From an uncultured Caldimonas sp. (GTDB lineage Bacteria > Pseudomonadota > Gammaproteobacteria > Burkholderiales > Burkholderiaceae): a DNA stretch of 50,292 nt. The stretch is from the NCBI RefSeq assembly GCF_946480305.1, contig NZ_CAMLJQ010000031.1, positions 1 through 50,292 of the forward strand, given 5' to 3'. This document shows, piece after piece, positions 1-13,602 of the stretch. The position numbers and the translations under genes are program-made. The notes under the pieces were generated by a model. That model was given only the letters and a program-made list of their open reading frames with translations. It did not search any database and had not been told where the DNA came from. Each line of letters starts with the position of its first letter. Position 1 is the first letter of the stretch.

Positions 1-83
1 TGGGCCAACAAATGAAAGTTACCCGCCCGCCGGGGCGGACTCCCGGCGCGAAAGGCCAGGCTTGCGCAGCCCCCACCCCCGCG

Positions 84-131
84 CCAGCGGGCAACGCCAG
101 CAGCCAGCAGCCAGCGGGCAACACCAACAGC
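84..131. repeat. Short imperfect tandem repeat, ~27-bp period
   Basis: The 12-base unit CCAGCGGGCAAC occurs at 84 and again at 111, separated by CAGCAGCC-rich sequence. It lies just beyond the 3' end of the minus-strand protease gene. It has no visible coding role and is probably replication slippage in GC-rich DNA. Confidence 0.5.
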
Positions 132-160
132 CATCCAAGCGCACCAAGGGCCGCCCCCCT

Positions 161-2098
161 TCATCCCCCCCGGATGAACTCAACCACAGCCCCCAACGTC
201 CCTTCATCTTCATCAAACGCCCCGTGCGTGGTCGCCGCACTGACCGGCCCAGGCGACACATGCACCCGCACGTTGGGCACCCCGCCCAGCGCGCGCCCTG
301 CGTACTTCTCCATCCCGACCAGGGGCGTCGACGCGCCCCCTTCGAACGCCTCGGACACCAGGTAGAGAATCGACCGTCGATACGGCCCGCACGTGCCGTC
401 GTCGAGCTCGGCACGATCGGTCAGATGGAACTGCTGATACCGTCGCACCGCGCCGCTGAGCAGATGCGGCCGCACCTTCTCGACGAACGTCCGTTCGTCA
501 ACGGCGGGCGCCATGAAACTCACCGACTCGATCGGCATGCCGCGCTTCACCAGCTCCTGCACGATGTGGCTGTGCACGATGCTGCCGGCCGAGTGCCCCA
601 CCAGGTGCATGCGCACGCGACCGAACTCGACCGATTGCCTGAAATGCTGGTACAGCAGCGTGCCACCCGCGTCCAGCCGCTCGGCGCTGATGGCGCTGGC
701 GTTCTGCTTGACCTCGTTCCAGAGCAAAGTGCCGGGCCGGGACAGCAGGCGTTCGAGCCGCTCGTTCCACCAGCGCTTGAGGCTGTCACCCAGGCCGCCG
801 GTGGTGCGGGGGATGCCTTTCACCGCATCTTCGAGCGCGTTGATCACGGTGGTCCAGAAGTCGGTCTCCCACATCAGGAAGATCGGGAAGATGCGCTGCT
901 CATAAAGCCGAGGAATCCAGCGCGCAGCCACCTCCGCGGCCTCGGTTTCGCTGACGATGCCGCCGTGCGCGTAGACGCAGACGTCCACCGGCTCGTCCTG
1001 CAGGCCCCACAGCTTGCGCGCGGCCGGCAGGTGCACGTCGACCATCGCGCGCACGTCGTCGGGCTGGGTGCGGAACACGCCGCTGTTGCTGAGCAGGCCG
1101 TTGTTGCCCACATTGAGGATGAACGGCGACAGCTCACGGTCGCGCAACACCTCGCTGGCTGCCAGTTGCACGCGCCCGGCGGCATCGGTGCGCAGGGTCG
1201 ATGCATGAGCGATCTCGCGGTGCTCACGGGTCACGACGCCGAGTTGGGCCACCCAGCAGTCCATCGCGTTGGCGAGCCAGTCGTCGTAGGTGAGGATCGC
1301 GTAGCCATGCGTGCCCCATGCCGTGCCCCAGGAGTTCTGGATCAGGAAGCCCGCATCGTTGTAGCCCACGATCACGAAGGCGTGGCCCGGATGGGCGGCC
1401 TTGCCGCCTTGCACCGGGATCGCCCACACGTCGCTGCACGAGGTGGGCCGGCCCATGCAGGCCTGCACGTCGAAGCCTCGGTCCCACCCTGCATGGCAGC
1501 CGGCGCTGGCGTACAGGATGCCGACCTCATTGAGCGCGGCATGCATGTCGCTGATCTGGTCCGGCACCACGCGGTAGTAGGCACCGAGGGGGCGCGTGAC
1601 GGCATCGAGCCACCAGTCCTCTTCAGGGTGGGGCGGCACCTTGGGCATGTGCACGCTGTCGCCCCAGAAGGCATGCGCACACGCCCCGTGCTTGAACCAG
1701 CCTTTCAGCGCGCCGCGCAGGCTCGACCCCTCGTCTTCCTGCGAGCCCGGGAACTCGTCGTACCGGCGTGCCATGGAATACAGCATGAAGGGCGATACCT
1801 CGGCCGCGTCCTCCGGCCGCGCAAGCTTCAGCAGATGCTCGACCACGGACGACAACGCGAAGCCGGTGCAGGCATTGGTGTCACCCTGGTGCTTGATGCT
1901 CAGCGCGCGCTCGGGGAACAGCTGAGCGCGCGGCGCCACCGAGATATTGGGAGCGAACAGCCGGTCGCGGAAGTCGATCGCATCGGGGCGCGCCGTGCGC
2001 ATGAAGCCGCGACCGCTCTGCCTGCCGCCGACGGGCACCGGCGAGGGCTCCTGCCGGCCCTCGTAGCCTTCCGTCGCCTGGGTCGCTGCGCTGTTCAT
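161..2098 (-). CDS. Papain-like (C1 family) cysteine protease fused to an alpha/beta-hydrolase-like C-terminal domain
   Basis: A 645-residue protein. Residues ~40-290 read as a C1-type peptidase: QGDTNACTGFA places the oxyanion Gln at 71 and the nucleophile Cys at 77, the HPGHAFVIVGY segment gives the catalytic His at 239, and IQNSWGTAWG gives Asn 255, so the full catalytic set is present. The C-terminal half carries a serine-hydrolase elbow (VGHSAGS) in a lipase/esterase-like context, with an upstream VYAHGG segment that may help form the oxyanion hole. No signal peptide or membrane segment is visible, so the protein is probably cytoplasmic. ATG 2098 is preceded by a good GAGGAG ribosome site. 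It is monocistronic, upstream of nothing obvious, and the substrate is unknown. The protease assignment is strong, the hydrolase part is moderate, and the biological role is not recognised. Confidence 0.8.
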   Translation of the reverse strand: MNSAATQATEGYEGRQEPSPVPVGGRQSGRGFMRTARPDAIDFRDRLFAPNISVAPRAQLFPERALSIKHQGDTNACTGFALSSVVEHLLKLARPEDAAEVSPFMLYSMARRYDEFPGSQEDEGSSLRGALKGWFKHGACAHAFWGDSVHMPKVPPHPEEDWWLDAVTRPLGAYYRVVPDQISDMHAALNEVGILYASAGCHAGWDRGFDVQACMGRPTSCSDVWAIPVQGGKAAHPGHAFVIVGYNDAGFLIQNSWGTAWGTHGYAILTYDDWLANAMDCWVAQLGVVTREHREIAHASTLRTDAAGRVQLAASEVLRDRELSPFILNVGNNGLLSNSGVFRTQPDDVRAMVDVHLPAARKLWGLQDEPVDVCVYAHGGIVSETEAAEVAARWIPRLYEQRIFPIFLMWETDFWTTVINALEDAVKGIPRTTGGLGDSLKRWWNERLERLLSRPGTLLWNEVKQNASAISAERLDAGGTLLYQHFRQSVEFGRVRMHLVGHSAGSIVHSHIVQELVKRGMPIESVSFMAPAVDERTFVEKVRPHLLSGAVRRYQQFHLTDRAELDDGTCGPYRRSILYLVSEAFEGGASTPLVGMEKYAGRALGGVPNVRVHVSPGPVSAATTHGAFDEDEGTLGAVVEFIRGG

Positions 2099-2238
2099 GC
2101 CCGCTCCTCGTTGATGAACGAATGCACGGCATCGTGAAAAGCGCTGGCAGGCGCGTCAATCCCCCACTCTTCGGGAGACCGTTCGGACTGCGTTGCCTTG
2201 ACAAACCAGCCGCTGTCGCCAGTGGTGCTTCCAGGCGC

Positions 2239-2263
2239 AAAAAAGCGGCCCGCAGGCCGCTTT
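2239..2263 (-). terminator. Rho-independent terminator of ettA
   Basis: A perfect 9-bp stem (AAAGCGGCC / GGCCGCTTT) with a CGCA loop lies 22 bases past the ettA stop. On the minus strand it is followed by a run of T. Confidence 0.85.
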
Positions 2264-2284
2264 CGCTTGGGTTCAGCGCCCGCC

Positions 2285-3952
<1,668 letters not shown>

Positions 3953-4182
3953 CGCGTGTCCTGAGAGAGATGTGTACGGTTGGAGCCGCGGCCGGGAAAC
4001 CGGGCAGGCGACGAGGGGCGCCGAAGCGGAGGATTATCGCCAATCGGGGGGCCCTGCACGCCGACGCGCTTTTCGGGCACTTTGCGCGCTGCTCGCGCCA
4101 AGCCCGACGCGGCCAGGGGTCTTCGTTGCGGCGCCGGGCCCGGCGGGAACAATGAGCCGCACCACGACCGGGAGACAACCGC

Positions 4183-5289
<1,107 letters not shown>

Positions 5290-5290
5290 C

Positions 5291-5366
5291 CCACCCCCTA
5301 CGGCCTTCGGCCGCCCCCCTCGAGGGGGCGCCACTGGCGGCCCGGCAAAGCCGGATCCGCGGTGGC
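5291..5366 (+). repeat. Three-hairpin dispersed repeat, copy 1
   Basis: It starts two bases after the adhC stop. Three consecutive small hairpins are visible: CGGCC-ttc-GGCCG, a CGCCCCC/GGGGGCG stem, and CCGGC-aaa-GCCGG followed by GGATCCGCGGTG. A related copy in inverse orientation lies at 32890-32962. Loop and stem bases differ between copies but all three hairpins are preserved. It looks like a REP-type intercistronic element. Confidence 0.75.
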
Positions 5367-5438
5367 TGCTGGGCCGGCATAAGCCGCATGCATGCGCCGA
5401 GCGTTTCCGAACTACCGCAGCTCTCCGCGGACGCTTCT

Positions 5439-6293
5439 ATGACTGAACTTGAACTGCTCAGCGAGCATCGCTGCTTCGGCGGCGTGCAGCGCTTCTATCG
5501 GCATGCGTCGCAAGTCGTCGGGTTGCCGATGCGCTTCGGGGTCTATCTGCCGCCGCAGGTTGAATCGGGGCCGGTGCCGCTGCTGACCTATCTGGCGGGG
5601 CTGACCTGCACCGAAGAGACGTTTGCGATCAAGGCCGGTGCGCAACGGTACGCAGCCCAGCATGGGCTGGCGCTGCTCACGCCCGACACCAGCCCGCGCG
5701 GCGCCAATGTGCCGGGCGAGGCCGATGCGTGGGACTTCGGCGTCGGCGCCGGCTTCTACCTCGATGCCACGCAGGCCCCGTGGCGCACGCACTGGCGCAT
5801 GGAAAGCTACCTGCTCGACGAGTTGCTGCCGCTGGTGGCCGATCAGTTGCCGGTCGACGAACAACGCCTGGGGCTGTTCGGACACTCGATGGGTGGCCAT
5901 GGCGCACTCACGCTGGCACTGCGCCACCCGGGCCGCTTCAAGTCGCTGTCGGCCTTTGCGCCGATCGCCGCGCCATCGCGCTGCCCCTGGGGCGAGAAAG
6001 CGTTCACTCATTACCTCGGCAGCGACAGAAGCGCCTGGGCCGCGCATGACGCGAGCGAGTTGATGGCGGCGCTGGCCACCCCGCCCTACCCGGCCGGCAT
6101 CCTGGTGGACCAGGGGCTGGCCGACAAATTCCTCGCCGAACAACTCCATCCGCACTTGTTCGAAGCCGCGTGCGCCGCGGTCGGCCAGCCGTTGACGCTG
6201 CGCCGGCACGAAGGCTACGACCACGGCTACTACTTCATCGCCAGCTTCATCGAAGACCACCTCGCGCACCACGCCGCAGCACTGCGCGGCTGA
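5439..6293 (+). CDS. fghA: S-formylglutathione hydrolase
   Basis: A 284-residue esterase-fold hydrolase that releases formate and glutathione from S-formylglutathione, completing the formaldehyde detoxification started by adhC. The nucleophile Ser is in GHSMGGHGAL. A late GYDHGYYF segment supplies the catalytic His, and the YLAGLTCTEETF segment is typical of the family (oxyanion region). ATG 5439 (MTELELL...) aligns with the usual start of the family. An in-frame ATG at 5388 would add 17 residues of unfamiliar sequence and is less likely. It is cytoplasmic. It converges on the hybrid kinase gene after a 183-base gap with no clear gene. Confidence 0.94.
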   Translation: MTELELLSEHRCFGGVQRFYRHASQVVGLPMRFGVYLPPQVESGPVPLLTYLAGLTCTEETFAIKAGAQRYAAQHGLALLTPDTSPRGANVPGEADAWDFGVGAGFYLDATQAPWRTHWRMESYLLDELLPLVADQLPVDEQRLGLFGHSMGGHGALTLALRHPGRFKSLSAFAPIAAPSRCPWGEKAFTHYLGSDRSAWAAHDASELMAALATPPYPAGILVDQGLADKFLAEQLHPHLFEAACAAVGQPLTLRRHEGYDHGYYFIASFIEDHLAHHAAALRG

Positions 6294-6476
6294 CCACGTG
6301 GCGCTGGCCCACCGGGACAGAGGCTTTGCGTATCGGTGCCGCCGCTGGGGGCTTCGTGGGCGCGAACGGCTGGCCGAGCTGACCGTGCCGGCCGACATCA
6401 ACGCCCGCAGCTGCGGCGGCCGCTGCCTGCTGTTCGACCCGCACGACCGCCTGCTGCACCTCGATACCGCAAGCAC

Positions 6477-8873
6477 TCAGTTCGCGGCGCGCTGAGACGC
6501 CGCCTCGCGCCCGGGAACTCCGCAGCGCAGCTGCAGCACCTGACGCAACGCATCCAGGTCCACCGGCTTGACGAGGTGGGCATGGAAGCCGGCCTCCTTG
6601 GTCCGCTGCAGATCCTCGGCCTGCCCCCAACCGGTCACGGCGACGAGCAGCGGCGCATCCGGGCCACCGCGGCGGATCAGCCGTGCGGCCTCGTCGCCTG
6701 CCAGACGCGGCATGCCGAGGTCGAGCAGCACGACGTCCGGGCGGAAGTCGCGCGCCGCCGAGACGGCCGCCAGGCCGTCATGCACGACGAAGGTCTCGTG
6801 CCCTTCCAGCGCCAGCAGCTCGGCCAGGCTGCCGGCAGCGTCGGTGTTGTCGTCGGCAATCAAGACCTTGCATCCCCGGCGCACCGCGTGCTGCGCGCGC
6901 CCGGGCAACGGCGCCGACGCCGGGGGTTCGTCTTGCAGCACCGGCAGCCTCACGCTGAAGCAGCTGCCGCGGCCCTCGCCCTCGCTGCGTGCGGTGATGG
7001 TGCCGCCGTGCATTTCGACGAGCCGGCGGGCCAGCGCGAGGCCGATGCCCAGGCCGCCCTGCGAGCGGGCAACGGCGCGGTCGACCTGCGCAAACATCTC
7101 GAACACGCGTGTCAGCATGGCCTCCGGTATGCCGATGCCGTTGTCTGCCACCTCGATCACCGCGTCCTCGCCATCGAGCCACACGTCGATCGAGATGGCA
7201 CCGCCATGCGGCGTGTACTTCGCGGCGTTGTTCAGCAGGTTGCCGAACACCTGGGTGAGGCGGGTGACGTCGCCTTCGACGACGAGGTGGTCCGGCGGCG
7301 GCGAGTAGCGCAGCGCGTGTCCCTCGGCATGCAGCAGGCGCTGGCTGGTTTCGACGGCACGGTCGAGCACCGCATGCAGCGGCACGCGCTCGCGCCGCAG
7401 CTCGAGCCGCCCGGTGGTGATGCGCCGCAGGTCGAGCAGGTCGTCGACCAGGTGCACCATGTGCGCCAGCTGCCGGGCCATCATGTCGATCGCCTGCTGC
7501 CGCACCTGCGCGTCGCCGCCGCGCAGGCGCAGGATCTCGACACCGTTCTGCAGTGGCGCGAGCGGGTTGCGCAGTTCATGCGCGAGCGTCGCCAGGAACT
7601 CGTCCTTGCGGCGGTCGGCCTCACGCAGCTGCAACTGCGCCTGGTAGCGCTCGGTCACGTCTTCCGAGACGTAGCAGAACCTGTGACGCCCGGTGGGGCC
7701 GCGGCCGATCGGGCAGACCGTCGCGGTGAGCCACCGCACGCCTTCGGCGCGATCCAGCCGGTACTCGAACTGCACCGGTTTGCCCGTGCGCAAACTGCGT
7801 CCGTAGGCGCGACGCCAGGACGCGATCGTCTGGGCCGACGCCCCCATCTCGGTAGCCCGGCGGTGCGCCGTGCCGCCGGGCGGCAACCCGAACAGCCGGC
7901 ACGTCACGGGGTTGTCGTAGAGATGGAGCAGGTCGCGCACCGGCACGGCCTCCACCACACCCATGCAGACCGGCGAGTTGTCATAGAAGGCGCGTAGCGT
8001 CGCCTCGCTGCGCCGCAGCGCTTCCTCGGTGCGCTTGCGTTCGCCGATGTCCTGCATCGACGCGGTGTAGCCCAGCAGCTGTCCATCGGCATTGCGCATC
8101 GCGGCCACGCGCAACAGCACTTCGATGCGGCGCCCGTCGCGTGCCACCCGCACGGTCTCCGCGCTGGCCAGCTGTTGTTGCTCGGCCTGCTGCAACAGCG
8201 CCTCGCGCTCGCCGGCCGCGTGCGACGGCACGAGCATGGAGACCGGCTGCCCCAACGCTTCGCTTTCCGTGTACCCGAACATGCGCTCGGCTGCCGGGTT
8301 CCAGGCCACGATGCGGCCTTGCACGCTGCACGCAACGATGGCGTCGCCCACATGCCGCAACACCGCGGCCAGCCGCGCGTCGACCGCAGCCGCCTGGCTG
8401 GCGCTGCGCGCTTCGGCGAGCTCCATCAGCAATGCGCGCTGCTCGGCCTTGTTGCGCTCGGACCGCTCCTGGCGCACACGCTCCTGCTCCTGCCGCAAGG
8501 TGTGGCGCACGCGCCGCAGCGCATGCCCGCCGCCCAGCACCACGGCGCACGACACGCCGTATGTGAAAGCGCGCAGCGGCAGACCGGCGCGCCACGCGGC
8601 CGGGTCCAACGGCAGCCAGGGCACCGCCGCCTCGACAGTGGCAAACCCGAGCACCGCCACCGCGAACGCCAGGCGCAGACCGCCGAACCACAGCACCGCG
8701 GCCACGGCGCCGTAGAGCGGCAGGTAGGGCAGCCGGTCGTCCAGTACGGGCAGCAACAGCCACCGCAACAGCAGCGCCAGCAGCAGCACGCCCAGTGCTG
8801 CGGCGTACCGCCACGCCTTGCTCGCTCGCTCCACCGTCTTGCGCCCTTTCCCGGACCGTCGTTGCCCTGGCAT
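6477..8873 (-). CDS. Membrane-anchored PAS hybrid sensor histidine kinase with C-terminal receiver domain
   Basis: A 798-residue hybrid kinase. Residues ~22-120 hold three or four hydrophobic segments resembling the DUF4118/KdpD-type membrane module. A charged coiled region follows to ~165, then two PAS domains (~165-285 with the VAWNPAAERMFGYTESE core, and ~290-410). The dimerisation/phosphoacceptor helix contains ATLAHELRNPLAPLQ. The ATPase domain shows N box NLLNNAAKYTPHGG, G1 DNGIGIP and G2 GLGIGLALARRLVE. The terminal receiver carries IADDN, phospho-acceptor LLDLGMP and LVKPVD. It is therefore able to autophosphorylate and relay internally. No dedicated output regulator is adjacent; the OmpR-type gene at 10217 lies on the same strand beyond an MFS gene on the other strand. 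The signal is unknown. Confidence 0.9.
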   Translation of the reverse strand: MPGQRRSGKGRKTVERASKAWRYAAALGVLLLALLLRWLLLPVLDDRLPYLPLYGAVAAVLWFGGLRLAFAVAVLGFATVEAAVPWLPLDPAAWRAGLPLRAFTYGVSCAVVLGGGHALRRVRHTLRQEQERVRQERSERNKAEQRALLMELAEARSASQAAAVDARLAAVLRHVGDAIVACSVQGRIVAWNPAAERMFGYTESEALGQPVSMLVPSHAAGEREALLQQAEQQQLASAETVRVARDGRRIEVLLRVAAMRNADGQLLGYTASMQDIGERKRTEEALRRSEATLRAFYDNSPVCMGVVEAVPVRDLLHLYDNPVTCRLFGLPPGGTAHRRATEMGASAQTIASWRRAYGRSLRTGKPVQFEYRLDRAEGVRWLTATVCPIGRGPTGRHRFCYVSEDVTERYQAQLQLREADRRKDEFLATLAHELRNPLAPLQNGVEILRLRGGDAQVRQQAIDMMARQLAHMVHLVDDLLDLRRITTGRLELRRERVPLHAVLDRAVETSQRLLHAEGHALRYSPPPDHLVVEGDVTRLTQVFGNLLNNAAKYTPHGGAISIDVWLDGEDAVIEVADNGIGIPEAMLTRVFEMFAQVDRAVARSQGGLGIGLALARRLVEMHGGTITARSEGEGRGSCFSVRLPVLQDEPPASAPLPGRAQHAVRRGCKVLIADDNTDAAGSLAELLALEGHETFVVHDGLAAVSAARDFRPDVVLLDLGMPRLAGDEAARLIRRGGPDAPLLVAVTGWGQAEDLQRTKEAGFHAHLVKPVDLDALRQVLQLRCGVPGREAASQRAAN

Positions 8874-8980
8874 CCACTATCGCACGCGCCCCAAGGCGGC
8901 CGGATGTGCGGTCCTTCGCGCCAGCAGGTTTTTTCCCTTGCTGGTAGGGTGGCGGCTCCCCACCACCCGCCGTGTGCTGC

Positions 8981-10147
8981 ATGCCTCGCCTGCTCCTGCT
9001 GTTCTCGCTCGTCAACCTGATCATCGGCACCGGGGCCTTCGTCGTCGGCGGCATCCTCGGGCCCATTGCTGACTCGTTGCAGGTCAGTGTTCCTGCGGCG
9101 GGTCAGGCGATCACGGTCTATGCGCTGTCCACCGCCGTGCTCGCACCGGTCGTGCTGGTGCTGACCGGTCGCTGGCGGCGCAAGCGCGCCATGCAGCTCG
9201 CGCTGCTGCTGTTCACGCTCGGCAACCTTGTCTGTGCGCTGGCGCCCAACCTCGGCACCCTGCTCGCCGGTCGCGTGCTGATGGGCCTGGGCGCAATGTT
9301 CACGCCCATCGCCGCAGGCATCGCCGTCGCGTCGGTCGAGCCCGCCAAACGAGGGCGCGCGCTGTCGGTGGTGTTCCTCGGCATCAGCCTGAGCTATGTG
9401 GTCGGCATTCCACTGGGCGCGTGGCTGGGCCTGCGCCATGGCTGGCATGCGCCGATCGCCGCCGTCACGGCGCTGTCGCTGCTGATGCTCGCCATCGCGA
9501 GCCGCTGGGTGCCGGACGAGATCGACGCGCCCGGTGCCAGCTTTGCCGGCATCGGCGCGCTGCTGGCGCGCGGCGCGGTGGCCTGGCCTTTGCTGCTCAC
9601 GCTGCTGTACTTCACGGCCATCTTCTGCGTGTTCTCCTACATCGGCCCGGTGCTGCAGGCACTCAAGCCGATGTCCGGCGAGCGGCTGTCGTTCACGCTG
9701 ATGCTGTTCGGCGTGTCGGGCGTGGTGGGTACCCTGGTGGGCGGCTGGGCCAACGACCATTTCGGGCCCCGGCGTTCGCTGCTGGTGCAGTTGTCGACGC
9801 TGGGCACGATGATGGCGCTCGTGCCGTTGACGCAGGGCAGCCACCTGGCGATCGTGACGGTGTTCGTCATCTGGGGCATCGCCGGCTTCGGGATGATGAC
9901 GCCCCAGCAGTCGAGGCTCGCGGCGGCCTCCCCTGCCCAGGCGCCGCTGCTGCTGTCGCTCAACACCTCGATGCTGTACTTCGGCACCGCGCTCGGTGCA
10001 GCGCTCGGCGGTGCGGCCAGTGCCGCGATCGGGTTCGAGAAGCTGTCGTGGATCGGCGTGCCGCTCGCGCTGGCGGGGCTCGCGACGCTCGCCTTCGGCC
10101 GGCAGCGCGCACCGCAGGGTGCGGCTGCGGCACGCTCAGCAGGTTGA
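8981..10147 (+). CDS. MFS transporter, AraJ/chloramphenicol-resistance-like drug exporter
   Basis: A 389-residue integral membrane protein with about 12 hydrophobic segments. The MFS motif A region reads VLTGRWRRKRAM after TM2, and TM4 contains LAGRVLMGLGAMFTPIAAG, typical of the DHA1 drug:H+ antiporter group (AraJ, YdhP, Cml). ATG 8981 (MPRLLLLFSLVN) was preferred over GTG 8972 because it places the first transmembrane segment at the very N-terminus, as is usual. It diverges from the hybrid kinase across ~107 bases. Substrate not determinable. It converges on an orphan response regulator, and no MarR- or TetR-type regulator is adjacent. Confidence 0.88.
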   Translation: MPRLLLLFSLVNLIIGTGAFVVGGILGPIADSLQVSVPAAGQAITVYALSTAVLAPVVLVLTGRWRRKRAMQLALLLFTLGNLVCALAPNLGTLLAGRVLMGLGAMFTPIAAGIAVASVEPAKRGRALSVVFLGISLSYVVGIPLGAWLGLRHGWHAPIAAVTALSLLMLAIASRWVPDEIDAPGASFAGIGALLARGAVAWPLLLTLLYFTAIFCVFSYIGPVLQALKPMSGERLSFTLMLFGVSGVVGTLVGGWANDHFGPRRSLLVQLSTLGTMMALVPLTQGSHLAIVTVFVIWGIAGFGMMTPQQSRLAAASPAQAPLLLSLNTSMLYFGTALGAALGGAASAAIGFEKLSWIGVPLALAGLATLAFGRQRAPQGAAAARSAG

Positions 10148-10216
10148 GCGCTTGCCGTCGCTGTGCTGTGCCGCTTGATCGTGGCCGTTCACCCGGGTCG
10201 GCGCGGCCGAGCCGGA

Positions 10217-10912
10217 TCACCTCTCGACCGCTGCAGCCGCCTCGGCGCCCGCGGCTTCGCGCAGCAGGTAGCCGAGCCCGCGCACGGTCACCAGTTCCAC
10301 CCCGCCGCGCATCAGCTTGCGGCGCACGCGGTGGGCCACCACGTCCAAGGCCTGCGGCAGCACGTCGGCCTCGAGCGCGAACACCGTGCGGAACAGCCGG
10401 TCCTTGGGCACCACGACGCCCGCCTTGGCGATCAGCGGTTTCAGGAAGGCCTGCTCGCGCGGACTGAGTTCCAGGATCTGCCCGTCCAGGTAGAACGCGC
10501 TCGACTCGAGTTCAAGGCACAACTCGCCGCACCTCAACTGCGACACCCGCGTGCTCGCGCGGCGGAACAGCGCGCGCAGCCTCGCTTCCAGCTCGTCCAT
10601 GTCGAACGGCTTGGAGAGGTAGTCGTCGGCGCCAGCATTGAGCGCCTGGATGCGGTCGCCCACCTCGCAGCGCGCGGTCAGCACGAGCACCGGCACCGCG
10701 CACTTCTGGGCACGTATGCGGCCGAGCACGGCCAGGCCGTCCAGCCCCGGCAGGCCGAGGTCGAGCAGCATCGCCCCCGGCTCGTCGACGCGCAGGCGAT
10801 ACAGCGCCTCGGCGCCGTTTTCGCAGACGAGCACCTCGAACCCCCGTTGTCCCAAGGCCACCTCCAGGCTCTGGGCGAGGCATCGATCGTCTTCCACCAT
10901 CAGGACTTTCAT
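10217..10912 (-). CDS. Orphan OmpR/PhoB-family response regulator
   Basis: A 231-residue regulator with an N-terminal receiver (MVEDD acidic pair, phospho-acceptor Asp 51 in MLLDLGLPGLDG, Thr in LTAR, Lys in LSKPFDMDEL) and a C-terminal winged helix ending VTVRGLGYLLRE. It resembles QseB/TctD-type regulators. ATG 10912 has an AAGGA site eight bases upstream; an in-frame ATG further upstream (10978) would add a non-homologous 22-residue extension. No histidine kinase gene is adjacent, so its partner must lie elsewhere, possibly the kinase at 6477. The gene lies back-to-back with rhlE. Confidence 0.9.
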   Translation of the reverse strand: MKVLMVEDDRCLAQSLEVALGQRGFEVLVCENGAEALYRLRVDEPGAMLLDLGLPGLDGLAVLGRIRAQKCAVPVLVLTARCEVGDRIQALNAGADDYLSKPFDMDELEARLRALFRRASTRVSQLRCGELCLELESSAFYLDGQILELSPREQAFLKPLIAKAGVVVPKDRLFRTVFALEADVLPQALDVVAHRVRRKLMRGGVELVTVRGLGYLLREAAGAEAAAAVER

Positions 10913-11272
10913 CACTGCTGTCCTTGCCGCCTTGTCTCCCATGCCGGCATCGTGCAGCCGCCAAGGGAGCCGACGCATCGGGGATCACGAGCGCATCGGC
11001 GCCTCAAGCTGTCGACGGGCTGTCGCATGCCCGTTCATGCATTTCGAAAAGCTGTCACACCGGCGACACCTGGCCCTGCGACGCCTTTGCCCTCGCCAGC
11101 GTAAGGGTGCCGAACCAAAGCAGCGTAGAATCCGACCCGCGGCGCCACTTCCAGTCACGGCGCCGCAGTCGTTTCCGACCCTCCTGACACCCATCTGCCT
11201 ACGACTGGTGCCCTCTTCGGTGAGCGGCAACAGGCCGATCCGCAGCTCCTTCGGCAGGAGCAACTTCCCACA
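10913..11272 (+). promoter_or_regulatory. Divergent intergenic region and leader of rhlE
   Basis: This 360-base non-coding stretch separates the minus-strand regulator from rhlE. A TAGAAT hexamer at 11126-11131 is the best sigma-70 -10 candidate for rhlE, but I see no convincing -35. If it is used, the leader is ~135 nt. A GGAG site precedes ATG 11273. No small gene is evident. Confidence 0.4.
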
Positions 11273-12802
<1,530 letters not shown>

Positions 12803-12897
12803 TACCGGCACTGCAACGCAGCACGCGGGGGGCCTTACGCCCCCCGCCCCTGCCAACGCGTTAAGCTGCGGCGGCCCGCTCCTCGCGAAAGCCGCCG

Positions 12898-13578
12898 ATG
12901 CAGTCATCCTCCTCACGCCGTGCCTTGCTCGCAGGCGCCACCGGCCTCGTCGGCCATGCACTGCTGCCGATGCTGCTCGACAGCCCGGCCTACAGCGACG
13001 TGCACCTGCTGCTGCGCCGTCCGTGGAGCGGCCCCTCGCACCCCCGGCTGCACCCCCACGTGGTCGACTTCGACCGTTTGGGCGACCTGCCCGCCGTGGA
13101 CGACGTGTATTGCTGCCTCGGCACCACCATCCGCGCCGCCGGTTCGCAAGAGGCCTTCCGTCGCGTCGACTTCACCTACGTGTTCGAACTGGCACGCCGA
13201 GCACGCCAGGCGGGCGCTTCCCGCTTCGCGGTCGTCTCGGCCCTGGGAGCCGACGCGCGCTCGCGGGTGTTCTACAACCGCGTGAAGGGCGAGATGGAAG
13301 CGGCGGTGCAATCGCTGGACTACGCCCATGTGGTGATCGCACGCCCGTCGCTGCTGGTCGGTGACCGTGCGGCACTCGGCCAGCCGGTGCGCTTCTTCGA
13401 GCGGCTCGCAGTGCACGGACTGCGCCCGCTGCAAATGCTGCTGCCCGCCCGCGTGCAACCCATCGAGGCGACCACGGTTGCACGCGCCCTGCTGCGTGCA
13501 ACGCTCTCGGGCAAGACGGGAGTACGCATCATCGAGTCGGCGCAACTGCAGCGCGAGGGAGCGGTGGCGATGGGCTAG
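12898..13578 (+). CDS. NAD(P)-binding Rossmann-fold protein (YbjT/HTATIP2-like short epimerase)
   Basis: A 226-residue protein with an N-terminal LLAGATGLVGHALL dinucleotide-binding motif, then DDVYCCLGTTIRAAGSQEAFRRVD, a segment characteristic of the NAD(P)H-binding/TIP30-like group of atypical short-chain reductases. A YNRVKGEME segment contains the Tyr-x-x-x-Lys-like pair. No membrane segment is seen. It sits 24 bases upstream of the beta-CASP nuclease gene on the same strand, so the two are probably co-transcribed. Substrate unknown. Confidence 0.85.
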   Translation: MQSSSSRRALLAGATGLVGHALLPMLLDSPAYSDVHLLLRRPWSGPSHPRLHPHVVDFDRLGDLPAVDDVYCCLGTTIRAAGSQEAFRRVDFTYVFELARRARQAGASRFAVVSALGADARSRVFYNRVKGEMEAAVQSLDYAHVVIARPSLLVGDRAALGQPVRFFERLAVHGLRPLQMLLPARVQPIEATTVARALLRATLSGKTGVRIIESAQLQREGAVAMG

Positions 13579-13602
13579 CATCACCGGCAGTTCGGAGGTT
13601 CC

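Noticed and set aside
62..2137. Long + strand reading frame opposite the protease gene
   Set aside because: Composition is typical of an antisense shadow in GC-rich DNA. The minus-strand frame has all protease motifs and a good ribosome site.
6294..6476. Possible small + strand gene (65 codons, 6298-6495) between fghA and the hybrid kinase
   Set aside because: It starts at a GTG without a ribosome site, overlaps the kinase stop, and shows no recognisable domain.
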